Below, piece by piece: positions 1 through 6,447 of a stretch of DNA of 12,757 nucleotides (its first letter is position 1; each line of letters begins with the position of its first letter). Position numbers and translations under genes: made by a program. The notes under the pieces were generated by a model. It saw only the letters and a list, made by a program, of their open reading frames with translations, did no database searches and was not told where the DNA came from. The stretch comes from Catenibacterium sp. co_0103 (GTDB taxonomy: Bacteria > Bacillota_I > Bacilli_A > Erysipelotrichales > Coprobacillaceae), in NCBI RefSeq assembly GCF_004168205.1, contig NZ_RCYB01000058.1, positions 1 to 12,757 of the forward strand, read 5' to 3'.

Positions 1-19
1 ATTTACATAGTTTACACAT

Positions 20-56
20 AAAAAATATCCTCCTGGTTATTACACCTAGAGGATAT
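20..56 (-). terminator. Rho-independent terminator of recU-ponA
   Basis: On the minus strand the arms ATATCCTC and GAGGATAT (56-49 and 32-25) form a perfect 8-bp stem. After one G-U wobble and one A-A mismatch the pairing continues for three more base pairs (47-44 region with 37-35), closing a 6-base loop. A U-run from the A-tract at 25-20 follows. It lies about 95 bases after the ponA stop codon. Read on the plus strand, the same hairpin is followed by an imperfect T-rich tract (57-64), so it may also stop transcription entering from the left. Confidence 0.8.
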
Positions 57-90
57 CTTTATTTCTAATCAATTTTAAGTACTTTTTTAT

Positions 91-120
91 TTAATGTCCT
101 TGACACGGGGTCCACATTAA
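91..120. repeat. Imperfect palindrome with GC-rich core downstream of ponA
   Basis: Perfect 7-base inverted arms, TTAATGT (91-97) and ACATTAA (114-120), flank a 16-base core containing GACACGGGGTCC, which is strikingly GC-rich against its AT-rich surroundings. It lies in the ponA 3' untranslated region between the stop codon and the terminator hairpin. No U-run follows it on either strand, so it is not a classical terminator. It could be a protein-binding site, an RNA stability hairpin or the relic of a mobile-element end. I cannot assign it. Confidence 0.35.
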
Positions 121-148
121 TCCATAAGGATTCTTTTTTTTGGAAACC

Positions 149-2806
149 TTATTGTTCTTGTGTATCAGTTGTCTGTACTGTGAAATGGATAGAACCAATA
201 GTTTTTGTTTCACCACTTGAATTCTTTTCAGTAAATGAAATCGTATATGATCTGCCACTAGATAATCCACTAATTGTTGCACTGCTTCCACAATTCAATG
301 ATTGACTATTTCCATTACATGTCACAATCATTGTATGTCCATTTGGACCAGATGTGCTGACATTAACTGAAGTGGCTGAAATAGTTCCTCCATTTGATAT
401 AGCTGTACCATTTGCAGTAACACTGAAGGTTGCAGTACCTACAGCTGTACTTCCAGTAGATAATCTTACTGACTTCTTATTAGAAGTTGTGTCACCACTC
501 TTTAGTTTATAATAACCAGTTACTGTGTATGTCTTACCTGATTCAGTGTTATATACAAGTGTTCCACTTGTAGAAGATAATGTTTCAGTCTTTGTAGAAG
601 AACCATCACTGATTTCTACAACACAAGTGATCTTACCTTCATATTCAGGATCATAAGAACCAAATGTGACTGAAATTGAATTGTTTGAATTCAATGATGC
701 ATTAAATGATGTTAACTCAGGTACTTTATATTCATTAGCATAAGAAGAACCATCATCTACACCACTCGGACCATGTCCCTTAACAAACCAAGCAGTCACA
801 ATCTTTTCTTCTGGTGTAGAAGAACTTGGAGATACATATGGATATACACCCTTAACCATACGTGCCTGTTCAACATTACTTGGTGTTTCATAGCTATTTT
901 CCATCTTACGAGTGTCAAGTTTCTTCGCAATTTTTGCGGCAATTGATTTTGCATCATTCATACCACTTGCAAGATATTTATGTTTCTTTGTAGATATTTC
1001 TGCAGGGAAACCATTCCAGCAGGCCCATGCATAATCAGGTGAATAAGCACAAAGCCAATGGTCTTTATCCTTGCCAGCTAAAGCTGGGATAGTTGCATCA
1101 AAGTTAGAAGTACCAGTCTTTGCACCAATCTGAGAACCGATATCAAATGCTGAGTAGCTTCCATTACTCTTTACATAGCTTGTCATAACCTGACGAAGTA
1201 AGAAAGCAGTAGAATCTTTCATTCCTTCACTTGCCTGTTTCTGAATATCATCATCTACATTAATCGTTTCACCAGTTGTATTAATCACAATCTTCTGAAT
1301 TGTATGTGGCTTAATATACGTACCACCATTTGAGATAGCTGCATAAGCAGCTGCCTGCATAGTAGGTGTTGTACCATACTTCCAACCACCAATGGCATAG
1401 TTTAAGTTGAAATCTTCATCATCCATGTTATAGCCTAGGCCTTTTAAGAAGCTAACAACCTGATTATTACCAACCTTCTTAAGAACACTATTTAAAGTAT
1501 GAATAGCAGCTAAGTTCCATGAATTTGCAAGAGCATCTTCAAGAAGAACATCACCATGGTAATTGTTATCCCAGTTCTTTGGATGCCAGCTACCCTGAGT
1601 AAATTCTGAGTCATCTACTGTATGTCCAGTAGACCAGTTGAGATATTCAAATGCAGTTGCATAGTCAAGAATAGGTTTGATAGAAGAACCTGGCTGTCTT
1701 CTATTCTTTAATGTATAAGCATAATCTAGATAAGTCGCATCAGAATTATTCGCACGATAATTTTTCGCACTCATTAAACCAATAATACGTCCAGTCTTTG
1801 ATTCAAGCACTGAAGCAGCTGCCTGCATCTCACTGTCAGTAAACTTATAGTTCTTGCCTGAAGAAACATCATCAAGATATTCCTGCATATCATGATCCAT
1901 ATAAGTATAGATTGTCATCTTTGTCTTATTAGGGTCATAACCTAAATCTTTAGCTTCTTGAGTAACACGATCAACATAAGAAGCATATTTACCATTTGTT
2001 TGGATTGGATCATATTTTAATATGTTTTCAACCTTTACGCTTTTCGCATTGTCTCTTTCTTTTTCACTAATATATCCATGTTCATACATCAAGTTAAGGA
2101 TAATATTTCTTCTTTTTGTTGCAAGAGTCAAATTCTTAAATGGGTCATATGAAACAGGAGAATTAATTGTACCAGCAAGCAATGCAGCTTCTGGTAAAGT
2201 TAACTGATCAGGGCTCTTTCCAAAATAATAGTAGCTTGCCCCATAAATACCAATAGAACTATTTGACTTACCAAAATAAATCTTATTGAGATATAGTTCA
2301 AGTACTTTCTGTTTAGTAGTCTGCTGAGTCGCTTCAATAGAAAGAATGACTTCTCCAACCTTTCTTTCAATTGTTTTTTCTTCATATGGATAATATGTCT
2401 TTTTGATGAGCTGCTGAGTAATTGTAGAACCACCTGCAACAGTATGACCTGCTAAGATATTTGACATAAGAGCTTTAATAATACGTGGAATATCAAAACC
2501 CTTATGTACAAAAAAACGAGAGTCTTCTGCAGCAACTACAGCATCAATCATTACTTCAGGAATATCATCATAACTTACATATTTCCCAATAGAACTACCA
2601 TACTTGTAATAGGTTTCTCCATCCTGAGAAACCTGAGAAGAGTAGGAAGTTGTTGTAAGATTATCAATATCAAAATTACTGATTTGCTGATAAATCTTAA
2701 ATCCAAGGTAACCACTACCGCTCGCTACAAGAACACATAATGCGATAATACATATCTTAATTGTTTTCTTTATCTGCTTAAGGTCCTTGGTTGATTGAAC
2801 TTTCAT
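149..2806 (-). CDS. ponA: Class A penicillin-binding protein (bifunctional transglycosylase/transpeptidase)
   Basis: This 885-residue enzyme polymerises lipid II into glycan strands and cross-links the stem peptides outside the membrane. A short basic cytoplasmic tail is followed by one membrane anchor (about residues 15-37). The GT51 domain (about 75-250) shows EDSRFF with catalytic Glu94, GGSTITQQ (125-132) and RKxxE (148-152). The transpeptidase domain (about 325-625) has all three motifs: SSIK with nucleophile Ser374, SWN (429-431) and KTGT (563-566). From about 695 to 880 there is a Ser/Thr/Gly-rich tail that looks like two beta-sandwich (fibronectin-III-like) units. The start is fixed by a strong Shine-Dalgarno inside the end of recU, with which it overlaps by ATGA. 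The pairing with recU matches the known recU-ponA arrangement of Bacillus. Nothing looks broken. The symbol rests on family and context. Confidence 0.95.
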   Translation of the reverse strand: MKVQSTKDLKQIKKTIKICIIALCVLVASGSGYLGFKIYQQISNFDIDNLTTTSYSSQVSQDGETYYKYGSSIGKYVSYDDIPEVMIDAVVAAEDSRFFVHKGFDIPRIIKALMSNILAGHTVAGGSTITQQLIKKTYYPYEEKTIERKVGEVILSIEATQQTTKQKVLELYLNKIYFGKSNSSIGIYGASYYYFGKSPDQLTLPEAALLAGTINSPVSYDPFKNLTLATKRRNIILNLMYEHGYISEKERDNAKSVKVENILKYDPIQTNGKYASYVDRVTQEAKDLGYDPNKTKMTIYTYMDHDMQEYLDDVSSGKNYKFTDSEMQAAASVLESKTGRIIGLMSAKNYRANNSDATYLDYAYTLKNRRQPGSSIKPILDYATAFEYLNWSTGHTVDDSEFTQGSWHPKNWDNNYHGDVLLEDALANSWNLAAIHTLNSVLKKVGNNQVVSFLKGLGYNMDDEDFNLNYAIGGWKYGTTPTMQAAAYAAISNGGTYIKPHTIQKIVINTTGETINVDDDIQKQASEGMKDSTAFLLRQVMTSYVKSNGSYSAFDIGSQIGAKTGTSNFDATIPALAGKDKDHWLCAYSPDYAWACWNGFPAEISTKKHKYLASGMNDAKSIAAKIAKKLDTRKMENSYETPSNVEQARMVKGVYPYVSPSSSTPEEKIVTAWFVKGHGPSGVDDGSSYANEYKVPELTSFNASLNSNNSISVTFGSYDPEYEGKITCVVEISDGSSTKTETLSSTSGTLVYNTESGKTYTVTGYYKLKSGDTTSNKKSVRLSTGSTAVGTATFSVTANGTAISNGGTISATSVNVSTSGPNGHTMIVTCNGNSQSLNCGSSATISGLSSGRSYTISFTEKNSSGETKTIGSIHFTVQTTDTQEQ

Positions 2807-2820
2807 AAAGTGTCCTCCTT
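2803..2820 (-). promoter_or_regulatory. recU/ponA stop-start overlap with internal Shine-Dalgarno
   Basis: On the minus strand AAGGAGG (2820-2814) lies within the last codons of recU, 7 bases before the ponA ATG (2806-2804). The recU stop TGA (2805-2803) overlaps that ATG as ATGA. This decides the ponA start and predicts translational coupling of the two proteins. Confidence 0.85.
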
Positions 2821-3402
2821 AAGGTAAAATTCATCGATTACATCTAAATAAGCGAGTCTTGGCTGATAGCCCTGCTTAATAAGATGTCCACTTTCTTTCA
2901 CTTCATCATAACTTATATGCTGCTTCTTGTCATGAAAAAAGCGCTCTACCATAATCGAAGCATCTAACAAATAAACTTCTCCTACAGATGTGAAGGCAAT
3001 AATAATAAAGGCAATTCCCCCATGACGTGAGACACGTGCGAGATGATTGATCTGATGCTCAGAAATATTACGAAAAGGGAATCGTAAAGATTTAGTTTCT
3101 TTTGCTTCAAAATCAATATATCTGCCTTTATAAATTCCATTATAATCCGTAGTAGAAGGGGCCTGATAGTATGCTTCAACTATACGGGCTTTATTTCGTG
3201 AAGGATAATCGACTTTTACAATCTGGATAGGTGTCGGTTTTTTATATATGACAGCCTGATCGACAGATAAGTAATAGGTGTTAGATAGGTTGATGTCTTC
3301 TTCTAAGCTCATCCCACGAAAAGCAGTATAATGCTTACTTGTAGATTTCTTAGGGATAGACACATTAGCCGGTGCCTTTTTAAGGTTTGGATAATTAACC
3401 AT
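2803..3402 (-). CDS. recU: Holliday junction resolvase RecU
   Basis: This 199-residue protein belongs to the RecU family, which cleaves four-way DNA junctions in recombinational repair and chromosome segregation in Firmicutes. The family signature runs through the protein: GMSLE with Glu34, then NTYY, the VIYKKPTPIQIV block (51-62), PSTTDYNG with Asp86, and DFEAKET with Glu99 and Lys101. Asp86, Glu99 and Lys101 are the expected metal-dependent nuclease residues. Length is close to the family norm of about 200. The start has AAAGGAG 7 bases upstream. It is the first gene of the recU-ponA operon, an arrangement also known in Bacillus, where it links DNA repair with cell-wall synthesis. No defect is visible. 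Confidence 0.95.
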   Translation of the reverse strand: MVNYPNLKKAPANVSIPKKSTSKHYTAFRGMSLEEDINLSNTYYLSVDQAVIYKKPTPIQIVKVDYPSRNKARIVEAYYQAPSTTDYNGIYKGRYIDFEAKETKSLRFPFRNISEHQINHLARVSRHGGIAFIIIAFTSVGEVYLLDASIMVERFFHDKKQHISYDEVKESGHLIKQGYQPRLAYLDVIDEFYLKEDTL

Positions 3403-3409
3403 ACTATTT

Positions 3410-3433
3410 CTCCTTTACCAAATCATTATAACA
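3410..3433 (-). promoter_or_regulatory. Promoter and ribosome binding site of recU-ponA
   Basis: Minus strand: an extended -10 element, TGTTATAAT (3433-3425), is followed by the Shine-Dalgarno AAAGGAG (3416-3410), 7 bases before the recU ATG. No good -35 box lies at the right distance, which fits an extended -10 promoter. Transcription would start near 3418, giving a leader of only about 15 bases. Confidence 0.65.
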
Positions 3434-3472
3434 TATTATTATTCAAAAAGAATGAAAAATGATGGAAGAAGA

Positions 3473-3517
3473 TTGATGAATAGGTTTAAAATAGTTATCA
3501 TATTTCAAAGAGGTGAT
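3473..3517 (+). promoter_or_regulatory. Promoter and ribosome binding site of the D-Ala-D-Ala carboxypeptidase
   Basis: TTGATG (3473-3478) and TATCAT (3496-3501) are separated by 17 bases, a good sigma-A-type promoter. A Shine-Dalgarno, AGAGGTG (3509-3515), ends 8 bases before the ATG. The promoter lies back to back with that of recU-ponA in the same 121-base gap. Confidence 0.65.
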
Positions 3518-3523
3518 TAAAAA

Positions 3524-4441
3524 ATGAAATATCGTAAATGGATTACAATGATATGCGCTGCATTCATGCTTTGTGCATGTACTTCAAAGCAGCCTGAAAA
3601 AAAGAAAACAAATACAATCTCGCATGCCGCAAAACAAAAAGAAGAGAAAATCAATTCTATCCCTCAACCAGCACTTAATACAGAAGAAGTGTCAGCAGTT
3701 GTGATGGATGCGGAATCAGGAAAGGTGTATTATGCGAAAAATGAACAGGAATCACGTTATCCTGCTTCTACAATTAAACTATTAAGTGCCCTTGTTGCAA
3801 TAGAGTATTATAAGGATGATGATCTTCTTACTACAAAGAATATTATGTCTTTACCAGATCGTGTGTTTGCCTATACTGAACCTGTACATGATGGTGAACA
3901 GATTCCTTTTAAAGATGTTATTCGTGGTATGCTTTTAAAGAGTTCTAATGAAATGGCTTTAACTCTTGCTGAAAACTATCAAGGTGGTTATGATGCTTTT
4001 ATTAACGCAATGAACAAGAAAGCAAAAAAACTAGGTTGTCAAAAGGTAGAGGTGTCTAATCCTCATGGACTCAGCTATGCCCAAAAGGGATGGCTTAAAG
4101 AGACCTGTAGTACAAAGGATATGGCACTTATTGCGAAAGCATTTTATAAGAATAAAGAGTTAAGAAATATTATTTCTACACCAAGCTATACTTTTGAATC
4201 AAATCAATATCGTACAATGCAGAATGTAAAGATGACCCAGCAGGCTTCTCCTTATTATGATGAAAGAGTCGTTGGGGGAAAGACAGGCTTTACTAATCTT
4301 GCGAAAAGATGTTTAGTTACTTATTCTAAGGTAAATAACAAAACAATCATTACAGTTATATTTAAAGAAAACTCACGTGAAGAAACTTATACAGATACTA
4401 AAAAGCTTCTTGATTATGTGAATGAGGTTTTAGCGGCATAG
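3524..4441 (+). CDS. D-alanyl-D-alanine carboxypeptidase, lipoprotein type
   Basis: This 305-residue peptidase of the S11 (DacA/PBP5-like) family removes the terminal D-alanine from peptidoglycan stem peptides. The N-terminus is a lipoprotein signal: basic MKYRK, a hydrophobic run, then the lipobox LCAC with Cys19 as the likely lipidated residue. A Lys/Glu-rich linker follows (about 20-50). The catalytic domain has STIK with nucleophile Ser82 and Lys85, SSN (140-142) and KTG (253-255). The chain stops about 50 residues after KTG, so it lacks the beta-rich C-terminal domain and amphipathic membrane anchor of classical PBP5. Membrane attachment would be by the N-terminal lipid instead. It has its own promoter, divergent from recU-ponA, and converges on a TetR gene. 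It is clearly this family; which dac paralogue cannot be said. Confidence 0.92.
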   Translation: MKYRKWITMICAAFMLCACTSKQPEKKKTNTISHAAKQKEEKINSIPQPALNTEEVSAVVMDAESGKVYYAKNEQESRYPASTIKLLSALVAIEYYKDDDLLTTKNIMSLPDRVFAYTEPVHDGEQIPFKDVIRGMLLKSSNEMALTLAENYQGGYDAFINAMNKKAKKLGCQKVEVSNPHGLSYAQKGWLKETCSTKDMALIAKAFYKNKELRNIISTPSYTFESNQYRTMQNVKMTQQASPYYDERVVGGKTGFTNLAKRCLVTYSKVNNKTIITVIFKENSREETYTDTKKLLDYVNEVLAA

Positions 4442-4460
4442 AAAAAATGCTGCTTTTTTT
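4433..4460 (+). terminator. Rho-independent terminator of the carboxypeptidase gene
   Basis: GCGGCAT (4433-4439) pairs with ATGCTGC (4447-4453) over 7 base pairs, one of them G-U, and T7 (4454-4460) follows. The left arm includes the last codons and part of the stop codon of the carboxypeptidase gene. The right arm is also used by the terminator of the opposing gene. Confidence 0.75.
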
Positions 4461-4472
4461 ATTAAGCAGCAT
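4442..4472 (-). terminator. Rho-independent terminator of the TetR gene
   Basis: On the minus strand ATGCTGCTT (4472-4464) pairs perfectly with AAGCAGCAT (4455-4447) around an 8-base loop, followed by a U-run from the A-tract at 4446-4442. The upstream arm includes the tetR stop codon. Confidence 0.8.
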
Positions 4473-5082
4473 GAAGTAAAGTACGTATTAAATCAAATAG
4501 ATAAGGCTTATAGTCCTCAATAGGGCAGGGAACCTTATTGACAATACAGCTAAAGCAAGTTGAACCTACAAGCTCTACTATAGTAAAGAAGGTAATATCA
4601 ATATTTTTAATATTAAGATTCTCTCTTTCTACACCTTCCTTAAATAATTCATATAGACTAAGATGATCTGTTTCTTCTAGAATCTTTGTAAGTTCCTGAG
4701 AGTAGACACCAAGAGATAAGTCTTTATTCATTAAGGTCAAGAATGTAGGATTGGCTACAAGAGCATCAATCACATGATTGATGATAAAAATCATAGAATC
4801 ATCAAAATGGGTGATCTCAGGATGTTTTTTTAATTCGTTCACTGCATCATCGAATAAATCAGTACTGATTTCCTGTACAATATGGTTTCTAATATCATAT
4901 TTGTCTTTGAAATATAAATAAAAAGTACCTTTTGCAACCTTTGCTTTATTTACAATGTCAGAAATAGATGTATTATTAAAATTCTTTTCTGCAAATAATG
5001 CAGTGGCACTTGCTAGAAGACGTTCCCTTTTTTCTTCTTTATTCTTTTCTATCTTAGATTTAATATCACTCAGAGCATTCAT
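4462..5082 (-). CDS. TetR/AcrR-family transcriptional regulator
   Basis: This protein of about 206 residues has an N-terminal TetR DNA-binding domain (about residues 19-66): RERLLASATALFAEK, then TSISDIV, then AKVAKGTFYLYFKDK, the classic helix-turn-helix ending. The rest is an all-helical ligand/dimerisation domain with no assignable ligand, containing three cysteines late in the chain (176, 179, 186). The frame is open to an ATG at 5124, but that codon lies upstream of the predicted transcription start. The ATG at 5082 has GGAGGG 6 bases before it, so I place the start there. It is transcribed divergently from ldh and could regulate that gap, but TetR targets cannot be read from the protein. 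Confidence 0.9.
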   Translation of the reverse strand: MNALSDIKSKIEKNKEEKRERLLASATALFAEKNFNNTSISDIVNKAKVAKGTFYLYFKDKYDIRNHIVQEISTDLFDDAVNELKKHPEITHFDDSMIFIINHVIDALVANPTFLTLMNKDLSLGVYSQELTKILEETDHLSLYELFKEGVERENLNIKNIDITFFTIVELVGSTCFSCIVNKVPCPIEDYKPYLFDLIRTLLHAA

Positions 5083-5088
5083 ATAAAT

Positions 5089-5129
5089 CCCTCCAATATT
5101 TATTATACCAACAAATGACCACAAGTCAA
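5089..5129 (-). promoter_or_regulatory. Promoter and ribosome binding site of the TetR gene
   Basis: Minus strand: TTGACT (5129-5124) and TATAAT (5107-5102) are separated by 16 bases, close to consensus. The Shine-Dalgarno GGAGGG (5094-5089) precedes the ATG at 5082. The implied transcription start near 5095 excludes the longer reading frame. Confidence 0.75.
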
Positions 5130-5142
5130 TTTAAGCAACATT

Positions 5143-5170
5143 TTCATTGTAACAAATTTATAGCAATGAA
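5143..5170. repeat. 28-base inverted repeat in the tetR-ldh gap
   Basis: TTCATTG (5143-5149) and CAATGAA (5164-5170) are perfect inverted arms around a 14-base spacer. The repeat lies just upstream of the tetR -35 box and touches the first cre-like box. It may be a regulator operator (TetR or another) or a chance match in AT-rich DNA. Confidence 0.35.
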
Positions 5171-5180
5171 TTCGCTTACA
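5167..5180 (+). promoter_or_regulatory. cre-like box 1 (candidate CcpA site)
   Basis: TGAATTCGCTTACA matches the catabolite-response consensus (TGWAARCGYWWWCW) at 12 of 14 positions, with the central CG and the flanking TG and CA intact. It lies about 100 bases upstream of the ldh -35 box, a position used for CcpA activation in other Firmicutes. Confidence 0.45.
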
Positions 5181-5199
5181 CTTACATTCTCTGAAACAC

Positions 5200-5213
5200 A
5201 GAAAGCGTTATCA
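5200..5213 (+). promoter_or_regulatory. cre-like box 2 (candidate CcpA site)
   Basis: AGAAAGCGTTATCA matches the cre consensus at 13 of 14 positions; only the first base differs. Its centre is 33 bases from that of box 1, about three helical turns, so two CcpA dimers could bind on the same face. The ldh -35 box lies 66 bases downstream. Confidence 0.55.
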
Positions 5214-5238
5214 TCAAAAAACCATGGATTTATCAACT

Positions 5239-5254
5239 AAATTCAAATGAATTT
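5239..5254. repeat. 16-base palindrome upstream of the ldh promoter
   Basis: AAATTCAAATGAATTT is a 7-2-7 palindrome, 25 bases before the ldh -35 box and followed by a very AT-rich run (to about 5279) that could act as an UP element. It may be an operator half-site pair or merely low-complexity sequence. Confidence 0.3.
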
Positions 5255-5279
5255 TTTTATTTAATTAGCAAATATTTTA

Positions 5280-5324
5280 TTGTATTTGGGAAATGATTAT
5301 ACTATACTTCTAGGTATAGGAGAG
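5280..5324 (+). promoter_or_regulatory. ldh promoter and Shine-Dalgarno
   Basis: TTGTAT (5280-5285) and TATACT (5303-5308) are exactly 17 bases apart. The predicted start near 5315 leaves a leader of about 20 bases. The Shine-Dalgarno core GGAG (5319-5322) is 6 bases before an out-of-frame ATG (5329) and 13 bases before the ldh ATG (5336). Confidence 0.7.
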
Positions 5325-5335
5325 TGAAATGAATT

Positions 5336-6331
5336 ATGGCAATGACAGATTATTTAAATGATATGCCAGCTCAGGGTAACCGTAAAGTTGTTCTAGTTGG
5401 TACAGGTTTTGTAGGTATGAGTATGGCTTATACTTTAATGAACCACAAAGGTATTGATGAACTTGTATTAGTTGATGTTAATACTGAAAAGGCAGAAGGG
5501 GAAGCAATGGACTTAGTTCATGGTTTACCATATGCAAACGGTAAATTAAAGGTTTATGCAGGTGATTATTCTGACTGTACTGATGCAAACGTTATCGTTG
5601 TAACTGCTGGTGCAGCTCAGAAACCAGGTCAGACAAGACTTGAATTAGTTGCAATCAACACAAAGATCATGGCTTCAGTTGGTAAGGCTATTAAGGAATC
5701 AGGATTCAATGGTGTAATCGTAGTAGCTTCTAACCCATGCGATATCATGACTTACGTAATGCAGAAGGCTACTGGTCTTCATCCATACCAGGTTCTTGGT
5801 TCAGGAACTATGCTTGATACAGCAAGATTAAGATATGAAATTGGTAACTTCTTCGAAGTAAACCCAGCTTCAGTTCATGGTTATATCATGGGGGAACATG
5901 GTGATAGCTCATTCGTATCTTGGACAAATGCTTATATCGGATGTAAATCACTTCTTGAAGTTGTAGAAGAAAGAGAAGTACCATTTGATCAGTTACAGAG
6001 AATTTACGAACAGGTAAGAGATGCTGCTTATGAAATCATCAATAAGAAGAGAGCAACTTATTATGGTATCGGTATGTCTCTTGCTAGATTAGTAGATGCT
6101 ATCTTAAACAACGAAAATACAGTACTTCCATTATCATGCTACCTTGAAGGTCAGTATGGTCATGAAGGTTTATATATCGGTGTTCCAGCAATCATCAATA
6201 GAGCAGGTATCCGTGAAATCTTAACATTACCTTTAACTGAATCTGATCAGGAAAAATTTGACAGATCTTGTAGCACATTACAGGAAATCATTGATACTAC
6301 TGTAACTCCAATTCTTGAAGGAAAAGAATAA
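5336..6331 (+). CDS. ldh: L-lactate dehydrogenase
   Basis: This 331-residue cytoplasmic enzyme reduces pyruvate to L-lactate and regenerates NAD+ in fermentation. The Rossmann motif GTGFVG (22-27) and Asp47 bind NAD. The active-site loop has Gln95, which favours lactate over malate dehydrogenase activity, and Arg101. Catalytic residues are Asp161, Arg164 and His188 (GEHGDS). Arg166 and His181 match the two residues that bind fructose-1,6-bisphosphate in allosteric bacterial LDHs, so FBP activation is likely. Length is slightly above the usual 310-320 because of an N-terminal extension. A second in-frame ATG lies at 5342. The gene is monocistronic, with its own promoter, upstream cre-like boxes and a strong terminator. 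Identity is very secure; the allosteric behaviour is inferred from residues. Confidence 0.96.
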   Translation: MAMTDYLNDMPAQGNRKVVLVGTGFVGMSMAYTLMNHKGIDELVLVDVNTEKAEGEAMDLVHGLPYANGKLKVYAGDYSDCTDANVIVVTAGAAQKPGQTRLELVAINTKIMASVGKAIKESGFNGVIVVASNPCDIMTYVMQKATGLHPYQVLGSGTMLDTARLRYEIGNFFEVNPASVHGYIMGEHGDSSFVSWTNAYIGCKSLLEVVEEREVPFDQLQRIYEQVRDAAYEIINKKRATYYGIGMSLARLVDAILNNENTVLPLSCYLEGQYGHEGLYIGVPAIINRAGIREILTLPLTESDQEKFDRSCSTLQEIIDTTVTPILEGKE

Positions 6332-6347
6332 GATTGATTTTCACTTG

Positions 6348-6379
6348 AACTCTTAGGCTTGCGCCTAGGAGTTTTTTTT
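6348..6379 (+). terminator. Rho-independent terminator of ldh
   Basis: ACTCTTAGGC (6349-6358) pairs with GCCTAGGAGT (6363-6372), 10 base pairs including one G-U, with loop TTGC. A6348 and T6373 can extend the stem. A T-run reaches 6379. Confidence 0.9.
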
Positions 6380-6416
6380 GCTTCACATGAAATTAAGAGT
6401 CATACTAAGTAAAGTG

Positions 6417-6441
6417 TGCTATAATAGATGGACTAGGAGGG
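6417..6441 (+). promoter_or_regulatory. Promoter and ribosome binding site of the YjdF-like gene
   Basis: Extended -10 TGCTATAAT (6417-6425) without a clear -35 box, then the Shine-Dalgarno AGGAGGG (6435-6441), 6 bases before the ATG. It starts a new transcription unit right after the ldh terminator. Confidence 0.65.
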
Positions 6442-6447
6442 AAATTC

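Noticed and set aside
119..141. Plus-strand terminator-like hairpin AATCC/GGATT followed by C and T8
   Set aside because: The stem is only 5 AT-rich base pairs and no plus-strand gene leads into it within the window; possible only if a gene enters from the left.
91..291. 66-codon minus-strand frame
   Set aside because: It overlaps the ponA 3' end in another frame, has no ribosome site, and its sequence resembles no protein.
5083..5124. Upstream ATG start for the TetR gene adding 14 residues
   Set aside because: It would lie upstream of the predicted transcription start, overlapping the promoter; the ATG at 5082 has GGAGGG at the right distance.
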